DNA of 64,000 nt from Dyella jiangningensis (lineage in GTDB: Bacteria; Pseudomonadota; Gammaproteobacteria; Xanthomonadales; Rhodanobacteraceae): assembly GCA_000632805.1 (NCBI GenBank), contig CP007444.1, positions 2,654,772 to 2,718,771 of the forward strand, given 5' to 3'. Position numbers and translations under genes: made by a program. Shown here in pieces: positions 46,582 through 55,502 of this stretch. The first letter of the stretch is position 1. Every line of letters begins with the position of its first letter. Below the pieces are notes generated by a model. That model saw nothing but the letters and a program-made list of their open reading frames with translations, was not told the DNA's origin and searched no databases.

Positions 46582-47604
46582 ATGGAACTGACGGTCGGCG
46601 AATTGGCCAAGCGCAGCGGACTCACCGTCCGCACGCTGCATCACTACGACGCCATCGGCCTGCTGGTGCCCACGCTGCGTTCCGCTGCCGGCTACCGGCT
46701 GTACGACCGGGCCAATATCGAACGCCTGCACCGTATCCAGGCCCTGCGTCAGCTGGGCCTGTCGCTGGCCGACATCGGAACCGCCCTGTCCGGACCGCAG
46801 GCACCGTTGGCCGAGGTGATCGATCGTCAGCTCGCCCAGCTCGACGACGAAATCGCCAACGCCACCCGTTTGCGCAACCAATTGGGACGCCTGCGCGCCC
46901 AACTGGCCACCGGACAAGCCCCCGACCTTGCCGATTGGCTGGAGACCCTGGAAACCATGTCGCTTTACGAGAAGTACTTTTCACCCGAGGAACTGAAGGC
47001 ATTGCCGCTGCACACCGATCCGGATGTGCTGCCGCAATGGAGCGCGCTGGTCACTGCCGTACAGTCCGCGATGGATCGTGGCGCGACTGTCGACGATGCC
47101 GACGTCCATCTGCTCGCCTTGAACTGGATGGCCATGCTTGAACGCGGCACCGGCAACAACCCGGCCTTCCTGCTGCGGCTGCACGCGATCAACGAGCAGG
47201 AGCCGCAGATGCGCGAACTCAGTGGTATTTCCAAGGAGCTTGAACGCTTCGTGGAACAGGCCGTGATATCCGCGAGGTTAGCCATTTTCGCGCGCTACCT
47301 GGACGAACAAGAGATGCAGCGCGTGCGCGCCAACTATGGTCATGAGATGTACAACTGGCCCGCGTTGATCGTTGAGATACGCAAGGCCATGGCGGACCAA
47401 CGTCCGGCCGACGATCCGCACGTGCAGGCGCTGGCGCAGCGCTGGATGACCTTGTTTCGCAGCTATGCCGGCGACGATCCTGCAACGCATGAGCGCATTC
47501 GCGAGGCGTATGCCAGGGAGCCAGACCTGCGCCGAGGCAGCGCGGTGGATGAAGCGCTGATGGGTTATCTGCGCAAGGCATGGGCTCACCCGCCGCAGCC
47601 ATAA
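46582..47604 (+). CDS. MerR-family regulator with duplicated TipAS-like ligand domain
   Basis: 340 residues. An N-terminal MerR winged helix (about 1-70, VGELAKRSGLTVRTLHHYDA then GYRLYDRANIERLHRI) and a dimerisation coiled coil precede two consecutive TipAS-type helical domains. Both have the pattern of a Y.KYF or FARYL start, a tryptophan (LPQWSALV; YNWPALIVEI) and an RW/NWM core (LALNWMAML; LAQRWMTLF). TipAS domains bind thiopeptide antibiotics and other drugs in TipA-like regulators. Doubling the ligand domain is less usual. The ATG at 46582 follows CGAGGA. The ligand is unknown; it may control itself or a neighbour. Confidence 0.88.
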   Translation: MELTVGELAKRSGLTVRTLHHYDAIGLLVPTLRSAAGYRLYDRANIERLHRIQALRQLGLSLADIGTALSGPQAPLAEVIDRQLAQLDDEIANATRLRNQLGRLRAQLATGQAPDLADWLETLETMSLYEKYFSPEELKALPLHTDPDVLPQWSALVTAVQSAMDRGATVDDADVHLLALNWMAMLERGTGNNPAFLLRLHAINEQEPQMRELSGISKELERFVEQAVISARLAIFARYLDEQEMQRVRANYGHEMYNWPALIVEIRKAMADQRPADDPHVQALAQRWMTLFRSYAGDDPATHERIREAYAREPDLRRGSAVDEALMGYLRKAWAHPPQP

Positions 47605-47674
47605 GCATCAGGCGCCGCCCCATTCCATCGACGTGCTAGGTTGGGGCGCGCTTTCATTCACGCGAGGGGACGAC

Positions 47675-48148
47675 ATGCAGAACCGGAAACTTTCACGGCT
47701 GGGCGGATGGATGCTGACGGTGGCGCTGGTCATCGTCGCTCCGATGGCGCGCAGTGCCACGGACGATGCGACGCAGATCCGCCAGATCATGACCGACCAG
47801 CAGACGGCGTGGAATCGCGGCGATATCGACGCCTTCATGCAGCCGTACAAGGACGCGCCGGACACGACCTTCATCGGCTCGAAGATCCGCAAGGGCTATC
47901 GCCCCATCCTCGACAACTACAAGAAGAACTACGCGTCGAAGGAACAGATGGGCACGCTTTCGTACTCGGACATCGAAGTGCGTCTGCTGCCCAGCGCCGA
48001 CGGCCAGGCTGCCTACGCGATGGTCACGGGCCGTTTTCACCTGGACCGCAATGCGCACGGCAGCGCGGCCAAGGATGACGGCGTGTACTCGCTGCTGTGG
48101 GAGCGCACGTCGGCCGGCTGGAAGATCGTGCTCGATCACAGCAGCTGA
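47675..48148 (+). CDS. Secreted NTF2-like (SnoaL/DUF4440-type) protein
   Basis: 157 residues with a signal peptide (about 1-27, LTVALVIVAPMARS). The NTF2-like fold is recognised from TQIRQIMTDQQTAWNRGDID, the central strands, and the ending LLWERTSAGWKIVLDHSS. Proteins of this type are small periplasmic binding or enzyme-like proteins without a common function. The ATG at 47675 follows GAGGGGACG. It follows the MerR-type gene on the same strand by 70 bases and may be co-transcribed. Confidence 0.88.
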   Translation: MQNRKLSRLGGWMLTVALVIVAPMARSATDDATQIRQIMTDQQTAWNRGDIDAFMQPYKDAPDTTFIGSKIRKGYRPILDNYKKNYASKEQMGTLSYSDIEVRLLPSADGQAAYAMVTGRFHLDRNAHGSAAKDDGVYSLLWERTSAGWKIVLDHSS

Positions 48149-48190
48149 ACTCGCCACCTCGTTCGTTGCGGCACGCCGGCAATCACAAAG

Positions 48191-48219
48191 AAAAAGGGCG
48201 GCCGAGGCCGCCCTTTTTC
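48191..48219 (-). terminator. Bidirectional terminator between the NTF2-like gene and mdh
   Basis: AAAAAGGGCGGCC-GAG-GCCGCCCTTTTT has A- and T-tracts on both sides. It lies 42 bases after one stop and 18 after the other. Confidence 0.93.
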
Positions 48220-48237
48220 GTACTTCCGTAAGCCAGC

Positions 48238-49224
48238 TTACTTCTTGGCGAACAGGTGCTCGACGCCGGCACGCTCTTCGCGCAGTTCCTTGTCGGTGGC
48301 GTCCATGCGGGCGCGCGAGAAGTCATTCACTTCCAGGCCCTGCACGATTTCGTACTTGCCGTTCTTCACGGTCACCGGGTAGCCGTAGATCACGCCCGGC
48401 GCGATGCCGTACGAACCGTCCGACGGGATACCCATCGAGACCCAGTCACCTTCCGCGGTGCCCAGCGCCCAGGTGCGCATGTGGTCGACGGCGGCCGACG
48501 CAGCCGACGCAGCCGAGGATGCGCCACGGGCCTTGATGATGGCCGCGCCGCGCTGCTGCACGGTCGGGATGAAATCGCTCTCGTACCAGGCCTGGTCGAC
48601 CAGCGACAGCGCCGGCTTGCCGCCGACGGTGGCGTGGTGCAGGTCCGGGTACTGCGTGGAGCTGTGGTTGCCCCAGATGGTCATCTTCTTGATGTCGGTG
48701 TTGTGCTTGCCGGTCTTCTCGGCGAGCTGCGACAGCGCGCGGTTGTGGTCGAGACGAACCATCGCAGTGAAGCACTTCGGATCGAGGTCAGGGGCGTTCT
48801 GCTGGGCGATCAGCGCATTGGTGTTGGCCGGGTTGCCGACCACCAGCACGCGAACGTCGCGCTTGGCGTGATCGTTCAGCGCCTTGCCCTGCGGGCCGAA
48901 GATGGCGCCGTTGGCTTCGAGCAGGTCCTTGCGCTCCATGCCCGGGCCGCGCGGACGTGCGCCGACCAGCAGTGCGTAGTCCACATCCTTGAAGGCGACG
49001 TTGAGATCGTCGGTGGCGACCACGCCAGCCAGCGTCGGGAACGCGCAGTCGTTGAGTTCCATCACCACGCCCTGCAGCGCGGGCAGCGCCGGGGTGATTT
49101 CCAGCAGGTGCAGGATCACCGGCTGGTCCGGACCCAGCATGTCGCCCGCGGCGATGCGGAACAGCAGGGCGTAACCGATCTGGCCGGCAGCGCCGGTAAC
49201 GGCAACACGAACGGGGGCTTTCAT
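48238..49224 (-). CDS. mdh: Malate dehydrogenase
   Basis: A 328-residue NAD-dependent malate dehydrogenase of the cytosolic/Thermus-like type, catalysing the TCA-cycle step from malate to oxaloacetate. The Rossmann motif [14 protein letters not shown], substrate arginines in [14 protein letters not shown], the Asp of RLDHNRA and catalytic His of [12 protein letters not shown] are present. The ATG at 49224 follows AAGGAG. Oxaloacetate is also the PrpC co-substrate. Confidence 0.97.
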   Translation of the reverse strand: MKAPVRVAVTGAAGQIGYALLFRIAAGDMLGPDQPVILHLLEITPALPALQGVVMELNDCAFPTLAGVVATDDLNVAFKDVDYALLVGARPRGPGMERKDLLEANGAIFGPQGKALNDHAKRDVRVLVVGNPANTNALIAQQNAPDLDPKCFTAMVRLDHNRALSQLAEKTGKHNTDIKKMTIWGNHSSTQYPDLHHATVGGKPALSLVDQAWYESDFIPTVQQRGAAIIKARGASSAASAASAAVDHMRTWALGTAEGDWVSMGIPSDGSYGIAPGVIYGYPVTVKNGKYEIVQGLEVNDFSRARMDATDKELREERAGVEHLFAKK

Positions 49225-49254
49225 CGGGGAAACTCCTTCAACTTGGCTAGGACT

Positions 49255-49291
49255 TACAAAAAGACAAGGCCCGCACGATACCGCGCGGGCC
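49255..49291 (-). terminator. Terminator of the aminotransferase gene
   Basis: On the minus strand, GGCCCGC-GCGGTATCGT-GCGGGCC is followed by TTGTCTTTTTG. It lies 10 bases after the stop at 49301 and before the mdh gene. Confidence 0.8.
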
Positions 49292-49300
49292 CCAAGACCA

Positions 49301-50500
49301 TCAGGTCAGTTCTGCGAAGAACGCCTGGATACGTTCCAACCCGGGCTGCAGTTGTGCGGTCGGGCAGGTATAGGAAATGCGCATGGCACGCTCTTCACCG
49401 AAAGCCGAGCCCGGCACGCAGGCCACGCCCTTCGCTTCGAGCAGCGCGGCGCAAAGCTCGACGTCGTTGTTGATGCGCACACCGTTGTGGCTCTTGCCGA
49501 ACGCCACGGAGATGTCGGGAAACGCGTAGAACGCACCCTGCGGATACGGACAGACCACGCCGGGAATCGCGCGCAACGCATTCACCACGACGTCGCGCTT
49601 GCCGGCGAACTCCTTGCACTTGGCTTCGGGCACGTCCTGCGGACCGGCGAATGCGGCGACCGCGGCGGCGGTGATCACTTCCGGCACGCTGGTGATGTGG
49701 TTGGAATTGAGCGTGGTGATGGCCTTGGCCACGTTCTCGGGGCCGGCGATGAGGCCCACGCGCCAACCCGGCATGCCGTAGGTCTTGGATACCGAGTCGA
49801 CGAAGATCAGGCGGTCTTTCAGCTCCGGCTTCACGTGCACGAAGTTGTGGTAGCCGATACCGTCGAACACCATCGAGTTGTAGATGTCGTCGGTGACGAT
49901 CCAGGTGTCTGGGTATTTCACCAGCACCTCGGCCAGCGCGGCGATTTCATCGCGCGTGTAGACCATGCCCGTCGGGTTGGACGGGTTGTTGAACAAGAAG
50001 ACTTTGGGCTTGCGCGCCAGCGCGGCGTCGAGCTGCGCGGGCGTGAGCTTGTAGTTCTGCTCAGGGCCGCAATGCAGGATGTTGGCCTTGGCACCGAGGA
50101 TGTCGGCGATATCGCGATAGGTGGTCCAGAACGGCGCCGCGAAGGCGATTTCGTCACCTTCGTTCAGCAACGCCTCGCCCAGGTTGTACAGCACCTGCTT
50201 GGCGCCGATGCCGATCGAAAGGTTGGTGCGGCCATAGCCCTTGAAGCCGAGCTTTTCGATATGCACCAGGAACGCGTCGAGCAGCACGTCGGCACCACGG
50301 TTGCTGCCGTACTGGCCTGAGTCGTGCTGGAGCGCTTCGCGTGCGGCGGCATACACGTGCTCGCCAGGAAGGAAGTTCGGAACGCCTATGGAGAAGCTGA
50401 TGATGTCGCGACCGGCAGCCTTGAGCTGCTTGGCCTTCTCCGCGATGACCATGATCGCGCTGGGCTTGGCGCGGCCGACACGCTGGGCGAGCTGGGGCAT
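49301..50500 (-). CDS. Class I/II aminotransferase (aspartate aminotransferase type)
   Basis: A 399-residue fold-type I PLP enzyme. The PLP lysine is Lys239 in [24 protein letters not shown] and the C-terminal Arg ([12 protein letters not shown]) that binds the substrate carboxylate are present. The pattern fits subgroup Ib aspartate/aromatic aminotransferases. The exact amino donor is uncertain. The ATG at 50500 follows GAGGAAG. Confidence 0.93.
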   Translation of the reverse strand: MPQLAQRVGRAKPSAIMVIAEKAKQLKAAGRDIISFSIGVPNFLPGEHVYAAAREALQHDSGQYGSNRGADVLLDAFLVHIEKLGFKGYGRTNLSIGIGAKQVLYNLGEALLNEGDEIAFAAPFWTTYRDIADILGAKANILHCGPEQNYKLTPAQLDAALARKPKVFLFNNPSNPTGMVYTRDEIAALAEVLVKYPDTWIVTDDIYNSMVFDGIGYHNFVHVKPELKDRLIFVDSVSKTYGMPGWRVGLIAGPENVAKAITTLNSNHITSVPEVITAAAVAAFAGPQDVPEAKCKEFAGKRDVVVNALRAIPGVVCPYPQGAFYAFPDISVAFGKSHNGVRINNDVELCAALLEAKGVACVPGSAFGEERAMRISYTCPTAQLQPGLERIQAFFAELT

Positions 50501-50747
50501 GACTTCCTCTGGGTGGGTGAGAAGACAGCAAACCAGCCGATTTTAGCATGCGGCGGCGCGTCATCCCCTTATCCCCTGGTCGGCCCCTATGCCGACCGGA
50601 CACGTGCGTACGCCCGCGGCCGAGCGCATGATGGCCCGGCCGACTGGACCTGGCCGGCATGGCGGGAAAGGGGCAACGGGCAGGCCGGAGGCCGTCCGGC
50701 GGGACAGCTCAGGAAACCTTACGAACACTCACCAAGGACATACGAAT

Positions 50748-51005
50748 ATGCACTGGCTCTGGGTGATCATTGTCGGTCTGGTCGTAGGTGTGATTGCCAA
50801 GGCGCTGACGCCTGGCAAGGAAGCGATGGGGTTCATCATCACCGCCATCCTCGGTATCGCCGGTTCATTCATTTCCACCTACATCGGCGAAAAGCTGGGC
50901 TGGTGGGGCGAGACCGGTTTCGTGCATTTCCTCGGGTCGATCGGCGGCGCGGTGGTGCTGCTGGTCATCTACCACGCATTGTTCAGGCGCAACGCCACCG
51001 CGTGA
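50748..51005 (+). CDS. GlsB/YeaQ/YmgE-family small membrane protein
   Basis: 85 residues with three hydrophobic segments and conserved Gly residues: MHWLWVIIVGLVVGVIAKAL, then FIITAILGIAGSFISTYIGE, and GSIGGAVVLLVIYHALFRR. The family is known as transglycosylase-associated or stress-induced membrane proteins of unclear role. The ATG at 50748 follows AAGGACA. The 250 bases before it hold no other gene. Confidence 0.92.
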   Translation: MHWLWVIIVGLVVGVIAKALTPGKEAMGFIITAILGIAGSFISTYIGEKLGWWGETGFVHFLGSIGGAVVLLVIYHALFRRNATA

Positions 51006-51057
51006 CATGCCTGTCCCCGGCGGCGCCTTGTGCGCCGCCGGGCTTTGAAACCCTTGC

Positions 51058-51486
51058 TCAGGCCGCGCTGCCGCCGAACAGCTTGCCCGCCAGCGAGGCG
51101 AGTGAACTCAGGTCGAAGCCGCCCTGCCCCTGCGCCGGCACCTGGCCGTCCGGGGTGAGATGGTCCACCGCATGCGGCAGTACCTGGGAGAGCTGGCCCA
51201 GCAGCTGGCTCTGGTCCACGCCCAACTTGCCGGCCGCGTCCTGCAGCAGCGAACCCAGCCCGCCGTTCTGCAAGGCCTGGCCCAGCTGGTCGCCGGATAC
51301 GGCCTGGTTGGCGCCGGTGCCCACCCACGACTGCACCGCTTCACCCAACCCATGCTGCTGCAGCATGGCCACCAGGCCCTGGACACCGCCGGCCTTTTCA
51401 ATCAGCTGGCCTGCGATCGACACAAGCGACGAGCCACCGGCCTGGCCGCCCTGGGCACTACCGAGCAGATCATTGAGGAATGACAT
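51058..51486 (-). CDS. YidB-like DUF937 protein
   Basis: 142 residues, rich in Gly, Gln, Leu and Ser, with the DUF937/YidB pattern MSFLNDLLGS, LIEKAGGVQGLVAMLQQHGL, QNGGLGSLLQDAAGKLGV and PHAVDHLTPDGQVP. Cytoplasmic, probably helical. The function is unknown. The ATG at 51486 follows AAGGAG at 8 bases, which is better than the GTG two codons upstream. Confidence 0.9.
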   Translation of the reverse strand: MSFLNDLLGSAQGGQAGGSSLVSIAGQLIEKAGGVQGLVAMLQQHGLGEAVQSWVGTGANQAVSGDQLGQALQNGGLGSLLQDAAGKLGVDQSQLLGQLSQVLPHAVDHLTPDGQVPAQGQGGFDLSSLASLAGKLFGGSAA

Positions 51487-51584
51487 GACCACATCTCCTT
51501 GGGAATGGGATGACGCGCAGCACGCGCTGCTTAAAGCCCTTCGATTCTAGGCTGCTCGTGCCAGCCTCTGCGTGACGGTCGGCG

Positions 51585-51620
51585 TAAAAAAAGCCGCCGT
51601 TCTCGCAAACGGCGGCTTCT
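51585..51620 (-). terminator. Terminator of the cyclophilin gene
   Basis: GCCGCCGTT-TGCGAG-AACGGCGGC followed by TTTTTTT on the minus strand, 24 bases after the stop at 51644. Confidence 0.93.
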
Positions 51621-51643
51621 TCACATCACGCAAACGAAAACGC

Positions 51644-52150
51644 TCAGCGCTGGTCGAGCACCGCGTTCCATTCCTTCACGCGATCGGCCTTGGCCGCGAG
51701 CAGCGCGTCGACGTCGCCTTCCACGGTGACCTTCTCGATGGTGTCGCCCTGGCGGATCGCATCGACCACAGCCTGGTCTTCCGGGCCGACCACTTCGCCG
51801 AACACGCTGTGCTTGCCGTCCAGCCAGGGCGTGGCGCCGTGGGTGATGAAGAACTGGCTGCCGTTGGTACGCGGACCAGCATTGGCCATCGACAGCACGC
51901 CCGGCTTGTCATGACGCAGCGAGGCGTCGAACTCGTCCTCGAAACGGTAGCCCGGGCCACCACGGCCGCTGCCTTCCGGGCAACCGCCCTGGACCATGAA
52001 ATCGGCGATCACGCGGTGGAACGCCAGGCCATCGTAGTAGCCGCGACGAGCCAGGTTGACGAAGCTGGCCACCGTCACCGGGGTCTTGTCGTCGTGCAGA
52101 CGCAGATGGATGGGGCCGCGGTTGGTGGTCATGGTGACGTTGATGGTCAT
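51644..52150 (-). CDS. Cyclophilin-type peptidyl-prolyl cis-trans isomerase (cytoplasmic)
   Basis: 168 residues without a signal peptide. Active-site stretches [17 protein letters not shown] (Phe44, His45, Arg46, Gln54) and [20 protein letters not shown] are intact. It speeds cis-trans isomerisation of Xaa-Pro bonds during folding and resembles PpiB. The ATG at 52150 is next to AAGGAAAC. Confidence 0.95.
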   Translation of the reverse strand: MTINVTMTTNRGPIHLRLHDDKTPVTVASFVNLARRGYYDGLAFHRVIADFMVQGGCPEGSGRGGPGYRFEDEFDASLRHDKPGVLSMANAGPRTNGSQFFITHGATPWLDGKHSVFGEVVGPEDQAVVDAIRQGDTIEKVTVEGDVDALLAAKADRVKEWNAVLDQR

Positions 52151-52266
52151 CGGGTTTCCTTGTTCACATAGGCAGCGCGCAGGCCGAGGTCAGCCTGCGG
52201 GTTCGCAAGGATACCCCAGCCGGCGTCATCTGCAGGTCACCGCCGGCCTGCGATGAAGACAGCGGT

Positions 52267-54129
52267 TTATTTGGGCCCCAGGGTCCAGGCCGCCGGCATG
52301 CCGAGCGAGGTTGCCGTCAACTCGCCGCTGCCTCGCGGTTGCGGCGTTGGCGCGGGCACCACCGCAGGCCAGGGCGCTCCCTCGTATAGATGGGCCCACA
52401 GGCGATCCAGCGCCGCATACCCATAGGGCAGGAGCGGCACGTGCTTGTCGCCAAAGCCGGGCAATGCGAGGAACGCATCGAAATGCTGCGCGTAGGGCAC
52501 CTTCCAATACAGCGGATGTCCCCCCTTGCTCCGCAGCCAGTCCACGTAAGGCTCGGACGTGAACGCCGTCGGCAAAAGACCGTCGGCAGCGCCATGCACC
52601 ACCCAGACCGGCAGGCTGGCGCGCGCAGGTTTGACGGCTGTGGCCGCCACGCCGTCGCGCAGGGCCTGTGTGCCCGCCTCGTTGTCCTCCCACAGCGCAC
52701 GCAGGCAAAGGACGCCGGGCAGCGTGGCGTCTGCCGAATGATCGGTGCCGCCGAACAAACCCACGCCATTGCCCGGCGGAATACCCGACGCGTCGGCCCA
52801 CCAACCGGCCCTTACCACAGGATCAGCCACGCCCGGCGCGCCTTTCGCACCGATGGCCGAGTAATGGAAGCCGCAAGGCATGTCGTCGGCGCCGCGACGC
52901 ATGTAGGCGGAGGCATAGGCCGCCGTCACGGCGCGCCACACATCGAAGGCCGTGGTCGAAGCCGCCGTGGTCATCGCTTCATCGGTCCAGCCACCGGCGC
53001 GTAGATGTTCGTACGCCTCGCCGGCCTGCGCCACCAAGCGGGTACCGGACACGAGGCCATGCTCATGCAACTGGTGGCAACGCTGTGCCCAGGCCGGCGG
53101 TACCTCGCCCTTTGGCGTGCGCGCCAGCGGCGCGTCATCGAAACGCGGGTCGGCCAGTGCACAGGGCAACCAGAGCGAGGCTTCAGTGGCGTAGTCGAAC
53201 AACGCGCGGCCCTGATCGGACACACGCACGTTCGGCTCCAATGCGACCACGCCCGCCAGCAGGCGGTCATCGTCCAGCCCCGCCGCCTGCAGCACCGCGC
53301 CGCCGCCGTTGGACAAGCCGGTCGCGATGATGCGCGTGTTCTGCGCAGTGAATGGCGCCTGCTCAGGGAACGCGCGATCCAGCATTGCCAAGCCGAAGCG
53401 CGCTGCCTGCAGCACATGGCGACCCCAATCAGCCTCCGGGTTGTCGCCGGAATGCGCGTGCTTCACGGCGATGTTGCCGTGCTGCACGGCGACGGGTTCG
53501 AATTCCAGCGTCGCCGTTCCGCGCTTCGCGCGACCGCCATCGAGCGCGACGCCTGTGTCATCGGCCGGATCGAAATAGCCCGCACCCGTTCCTTTATCCG
53601 TATAGGCCACGGCACAGCCGCGTGGCAGGCCCCAGGCACCGGCGAGCGCGATGGCACCATACACGCCACGTGAACCGGAAGATGCCGTAACCACCAGGCA
53701 GCGGCGTGCACGATCGAAACCATCGGGCACCTGCAACAGCACGCGATGCGGCGACTTCGCGCCCGGAATCCAGGCGAACGCCTGGTACTCGCGTCCCGGC
53801 ACGTTCGGCACGGCGCCATAGATTTTGCCGAAGCCACCGAGCGGCCCGAGATCGGCGATGCCTTTCCAGCTTGTCTGGATCGCGCGCCGGCGCAATTCGG
53901 CAGCGGTCGGCTGCGACAAGGAAGCGAACGTGGACTGGGCGCCGGCCAGGCCACCCAGCCCGAGTCCGGCACTGAGAAGGTCGTCGTCGCCTCGGTGCTC
54001 GGTGACGCGAACCTCGCCGCGAACGAAATCGGGGGCATGCATGCCGGTTTCCTTGGTCATGGGCGCGGACGCACACGATGCCAGCACCGGCGCGAGCAGC
54101 AGCATCCATCGGGGAAGGCGTTTGGTCAT
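52267..54129 (-). CDS. D-(-)-3-hydroxybutyrate oligomer hydrolase, lipoprotein
   Basis: A 620-residue alpha/beta-hydrolase of the 3HB-oligomer hydrolase family. A lipobox (VLASC, Cys19) follows MTKRLPRWMLLLAP, so it should be an envelope lipoprotein. The nucleophile is Ser273 in TGLSNGGGAVLQ. Further family-like stretches are VTASSGSRGVYGAI, YTDKGTGAGYFDP, FGGTDHSADATLPG and VVHGAADGLLPTAF. It should split short 3-hydroxybutyrate oligomers released by PHB depolymerase into monomers. The ATG at 54129 is preferred because it gives the lipoprotein signal. It is divergent from the CrbR-like regulator, 131 bases away, with a shared-promoter motif between them. Confidence 0.88.
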   Translation of the reverse strand: MTKRLPRWMLLLAPVLASCASAPMTKETGMHAPDFVRGEVRVTEHRGDDDLLSAGLGLGGLAGAQSTFASLSQPTAAELRRRAIQTSWKGIADLGPLGGFGKIYGAVPNVPGREYQAFAWIPGAKSPHRVLLQVPDGFDRARRCLVVTASSGSRGVYGAIALAGAWGLPRGCAVAYTDKGTGAGYFDPADDTGVALDGGRAKRGTATLEFEPVAVQHGNIAVKHAHSGDNPEADWGRHVLQAARFGLAMLDRAFPEQAPFTAQNTRIIATGLSNGGGAVLQAAGLDDDRLLAGVVALEPNVRVSDQGRALFDYATEASLWLPCALADPRFDDAPLARTPKGEVPPAWAQRCHQLHEHGLVSGTRLVAQAGEAYEHLRAGGWTDEAMTTAASTTAFDVWRAVTAAYASAYMRRGADDMPCGFHYSAIGAKGAPGVADPVVRAGWWADASGIPPGNGVGLFGGTDHSADATLPGVLCLRALWEDNEAGTQALRDGVAATAVKPARASLPVWVVHGAADGLLPTAFTSEPYVDWLRSKGGHPLYWKVPYAQHFDAFLALPGFGDKHVPLLPYGYAALDRLWAHLYEGAPWPAVVPAPTPQPRGSGELTATSLGMPAAWTLGPK

Positions 54130-54166
54130 GCCGTCCACCATAGCAAGTGATTCCGCCCCTACCATC

Positions 54167-54179
54167 GTACGAAAGTCCA
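54167..54179. promoter_or_regulatory. Motif GTACGAAAGTCCA, candidate response-regulator site
   Basis: This lies in the divergent region between the oligomer hydrolase and the CrbR-like gene. It matches, with two differences in 13, GTACGAAGGTACA in the control region of the TonB-receptor/permease pair (62379-62391, minus strand). Binding by the CrbR-like protein is inferred. Confidence 0.4.
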
Positions 54180-54260
54180 GCACAGCGGCGGTCGCCACCG
54201 GGTGACGACGTGACTTTCTGATCTCGACGCAGGCCTTTGACCCCGCTAACGTCGGCGGCC

Positions 54261-54917
54261 ATGACACGCCTGCTGATCGCCGACGACCATCCTCTGTTTC
54301 GTGCTGCGCTGCGCCAAGCGGCCAACGAAAGCGTCGACGACTGCGTGGTGAGCGAAGCGGCCGATCTGGCCGGCGTGCTCGACGTCCTCGCGGGCGATCC
54401 GGACATCGACCTCGTATTGCTCGACCTGCACATGCCGGGCAGCCAGGGCTTGTCTGGCCTCGCCACCTTGCGCGGGCAGCATCCCGGCGTGGCGGTGCTG
54501 GTCGTCTCCGCGCACGACGAGCCGCGCACCGTGCGCCGCGCGCTCGACCACGGCGCGGCTGGGTTCATCCCCAAGAGCGCCAGCCCGCATGAGATCGCCG
54601 AAGCCATCCGCCATGTGCTCGATTGCGGCAACTGGTTAGCGCCAGGCCTCGCCCAACGCGTCGCCGCCCTGCCCGCCGATCCTGTGGACATCGACCTGGC
54701 TGCACGGCTCGCACGACTCACGGAGCAGCAGTACCGCGTTCTCGCGCTGCTGAGCGAAGGCCTGCTCAACAAACAGATCGCCGACCGGCTGACGATCCAG
54801 GAACGCACCGTGAAAGCACACGTCACCGCCATCTTCGAAAAGCTCGGCGTGCGCAACCGCACGCAAGCTGGCGTGCTGTTGCGATCACTGGATCTGGTGG
54901 ACTCGGTGAGGTTGTAG
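54261..54917 (+). CDS. NarL/LuxR-type response regulator, CrbR-like
   Basis: 218 residues. The receiver domain begins MTRLLIADDHPLFRAALRQA; the phospho-acceptor is Asp55 (VLLDLHMPG), with Lys105 (FIPKSASPHE). A LuxR/GerE helix-turn-helix follows at about 150-205 (LTEQQYRVLALLSEGLLNKQ, then ERTVKAHVTAIFEKLGVRNR). The N-terminal and HTH patterns recall CrbR/ErdR/AgmR regulators, which control acetyl-CoA synthetase and related short-acid genes with a symporter-type kinase. Such a kinase is encoded 0.6 kb away. The ATG at 54261 is the start of the conserved receiver. Confidence 0.88.
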   Translation: MTRLLIADDHPLFRAALRQAANESVDDCVVSEAADLAGVLDVLAGDPDIDLVLLDLHMPGSQGLSGLATLRGQHPGVAVLVVSAHDEPRTVRRALDHGAAGFIPKSASPHEIAEAIRHVLDCGNWLAPGLAQRVAALPADPVDIDLAARLARLTEQQYRVLALLSEGLLNKQIADRLTIQERTVKAHVTAIFEKLGVRNRTQAGVLLRSLDLVDSVRL

Positions 54918-54953
54918 CGAAGGGCGTTTTCGGGGCGTGCGTGCCGGATCTCT

Positions 54954-55445
54954 TGTAGAAGCGCACCCGGTGCGCGATAGGCTTACGAACCGGCGACGCC
55001 GCCACCCTGCGGTCGCCCGCGGGGTGGCACCTACAACAGGGTGAGTCTTTCCCCTTCATTGGCTTTTGTAGGGGCGCGGCCAATGCGCGACAGGCCTACG
55101 GAGCGGCGACGCCATCACCCTGCGGTCGCCCATAGGGTGGGCTCCTACAACAGGGCGAGTCTTTCCCCGTCATTGGCCTTTGTAGGGGCGCAGCCAATGC
55201 GCGACAGACCTACGGAGCAATGACGACGTAGCGCTGCGGTCGCCCACAGGGCGGGCTCCTACAAGAGGGCGAGTCCCTCCCCTTCACTGTCTTTTGTAGG
55301 AGCGCAGCCAGTGCGTGATGAGCCTACGAAGCGATGACGCGCAGCCTCCGTGATTGCACACACAGCAGATGCCTACGAGCCCCCCTGCATCCCGCTTTGT
55401 GGGAGCGCACCCTGTGCGCGACAGCCTATGCAGTGACGCCACCAC
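54954..55445. repeat. Tandem array of REP-like elements between convergent genes
   Basis: Five degenerate units start at 54954, 55067, 55181, 55295 and 55399. The first three steps are 113, 114 and 114 bp and the last is 104 bp. Each unit starts TGTAGGAGCGCA or a variant. The first three also contain CTGCGGTCGCCC and end with CTCCTACAA or CACCTACAA, so each can form a stem-loop. The array fills the gap between the stops of the response-regulator and kinase genes. Open frames inside are repeat artefacts. Bases 55446-55502 show nothing further. Confidence 0.85.
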
Positions 55446-55502
55446 AGCTTGCACGCACGCACACCATGCAGACCGACAGAAACATCAACCATCGCTTAGC
55501 CC

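Noticed and set aside
55041-55223. 60-residue open frame with an internal repeat
   Set aside because: Its repeat (SPSLAFVGA) is simply the translated REP-like unit.
54954-55445. CRISPR-like periodicity
   Set aside because: The 113-114-bp units are nearly fully repeated along their length and internally palindromic, with no short constant repeat alternating with unique 30-40-bp spacers and no cas genes.
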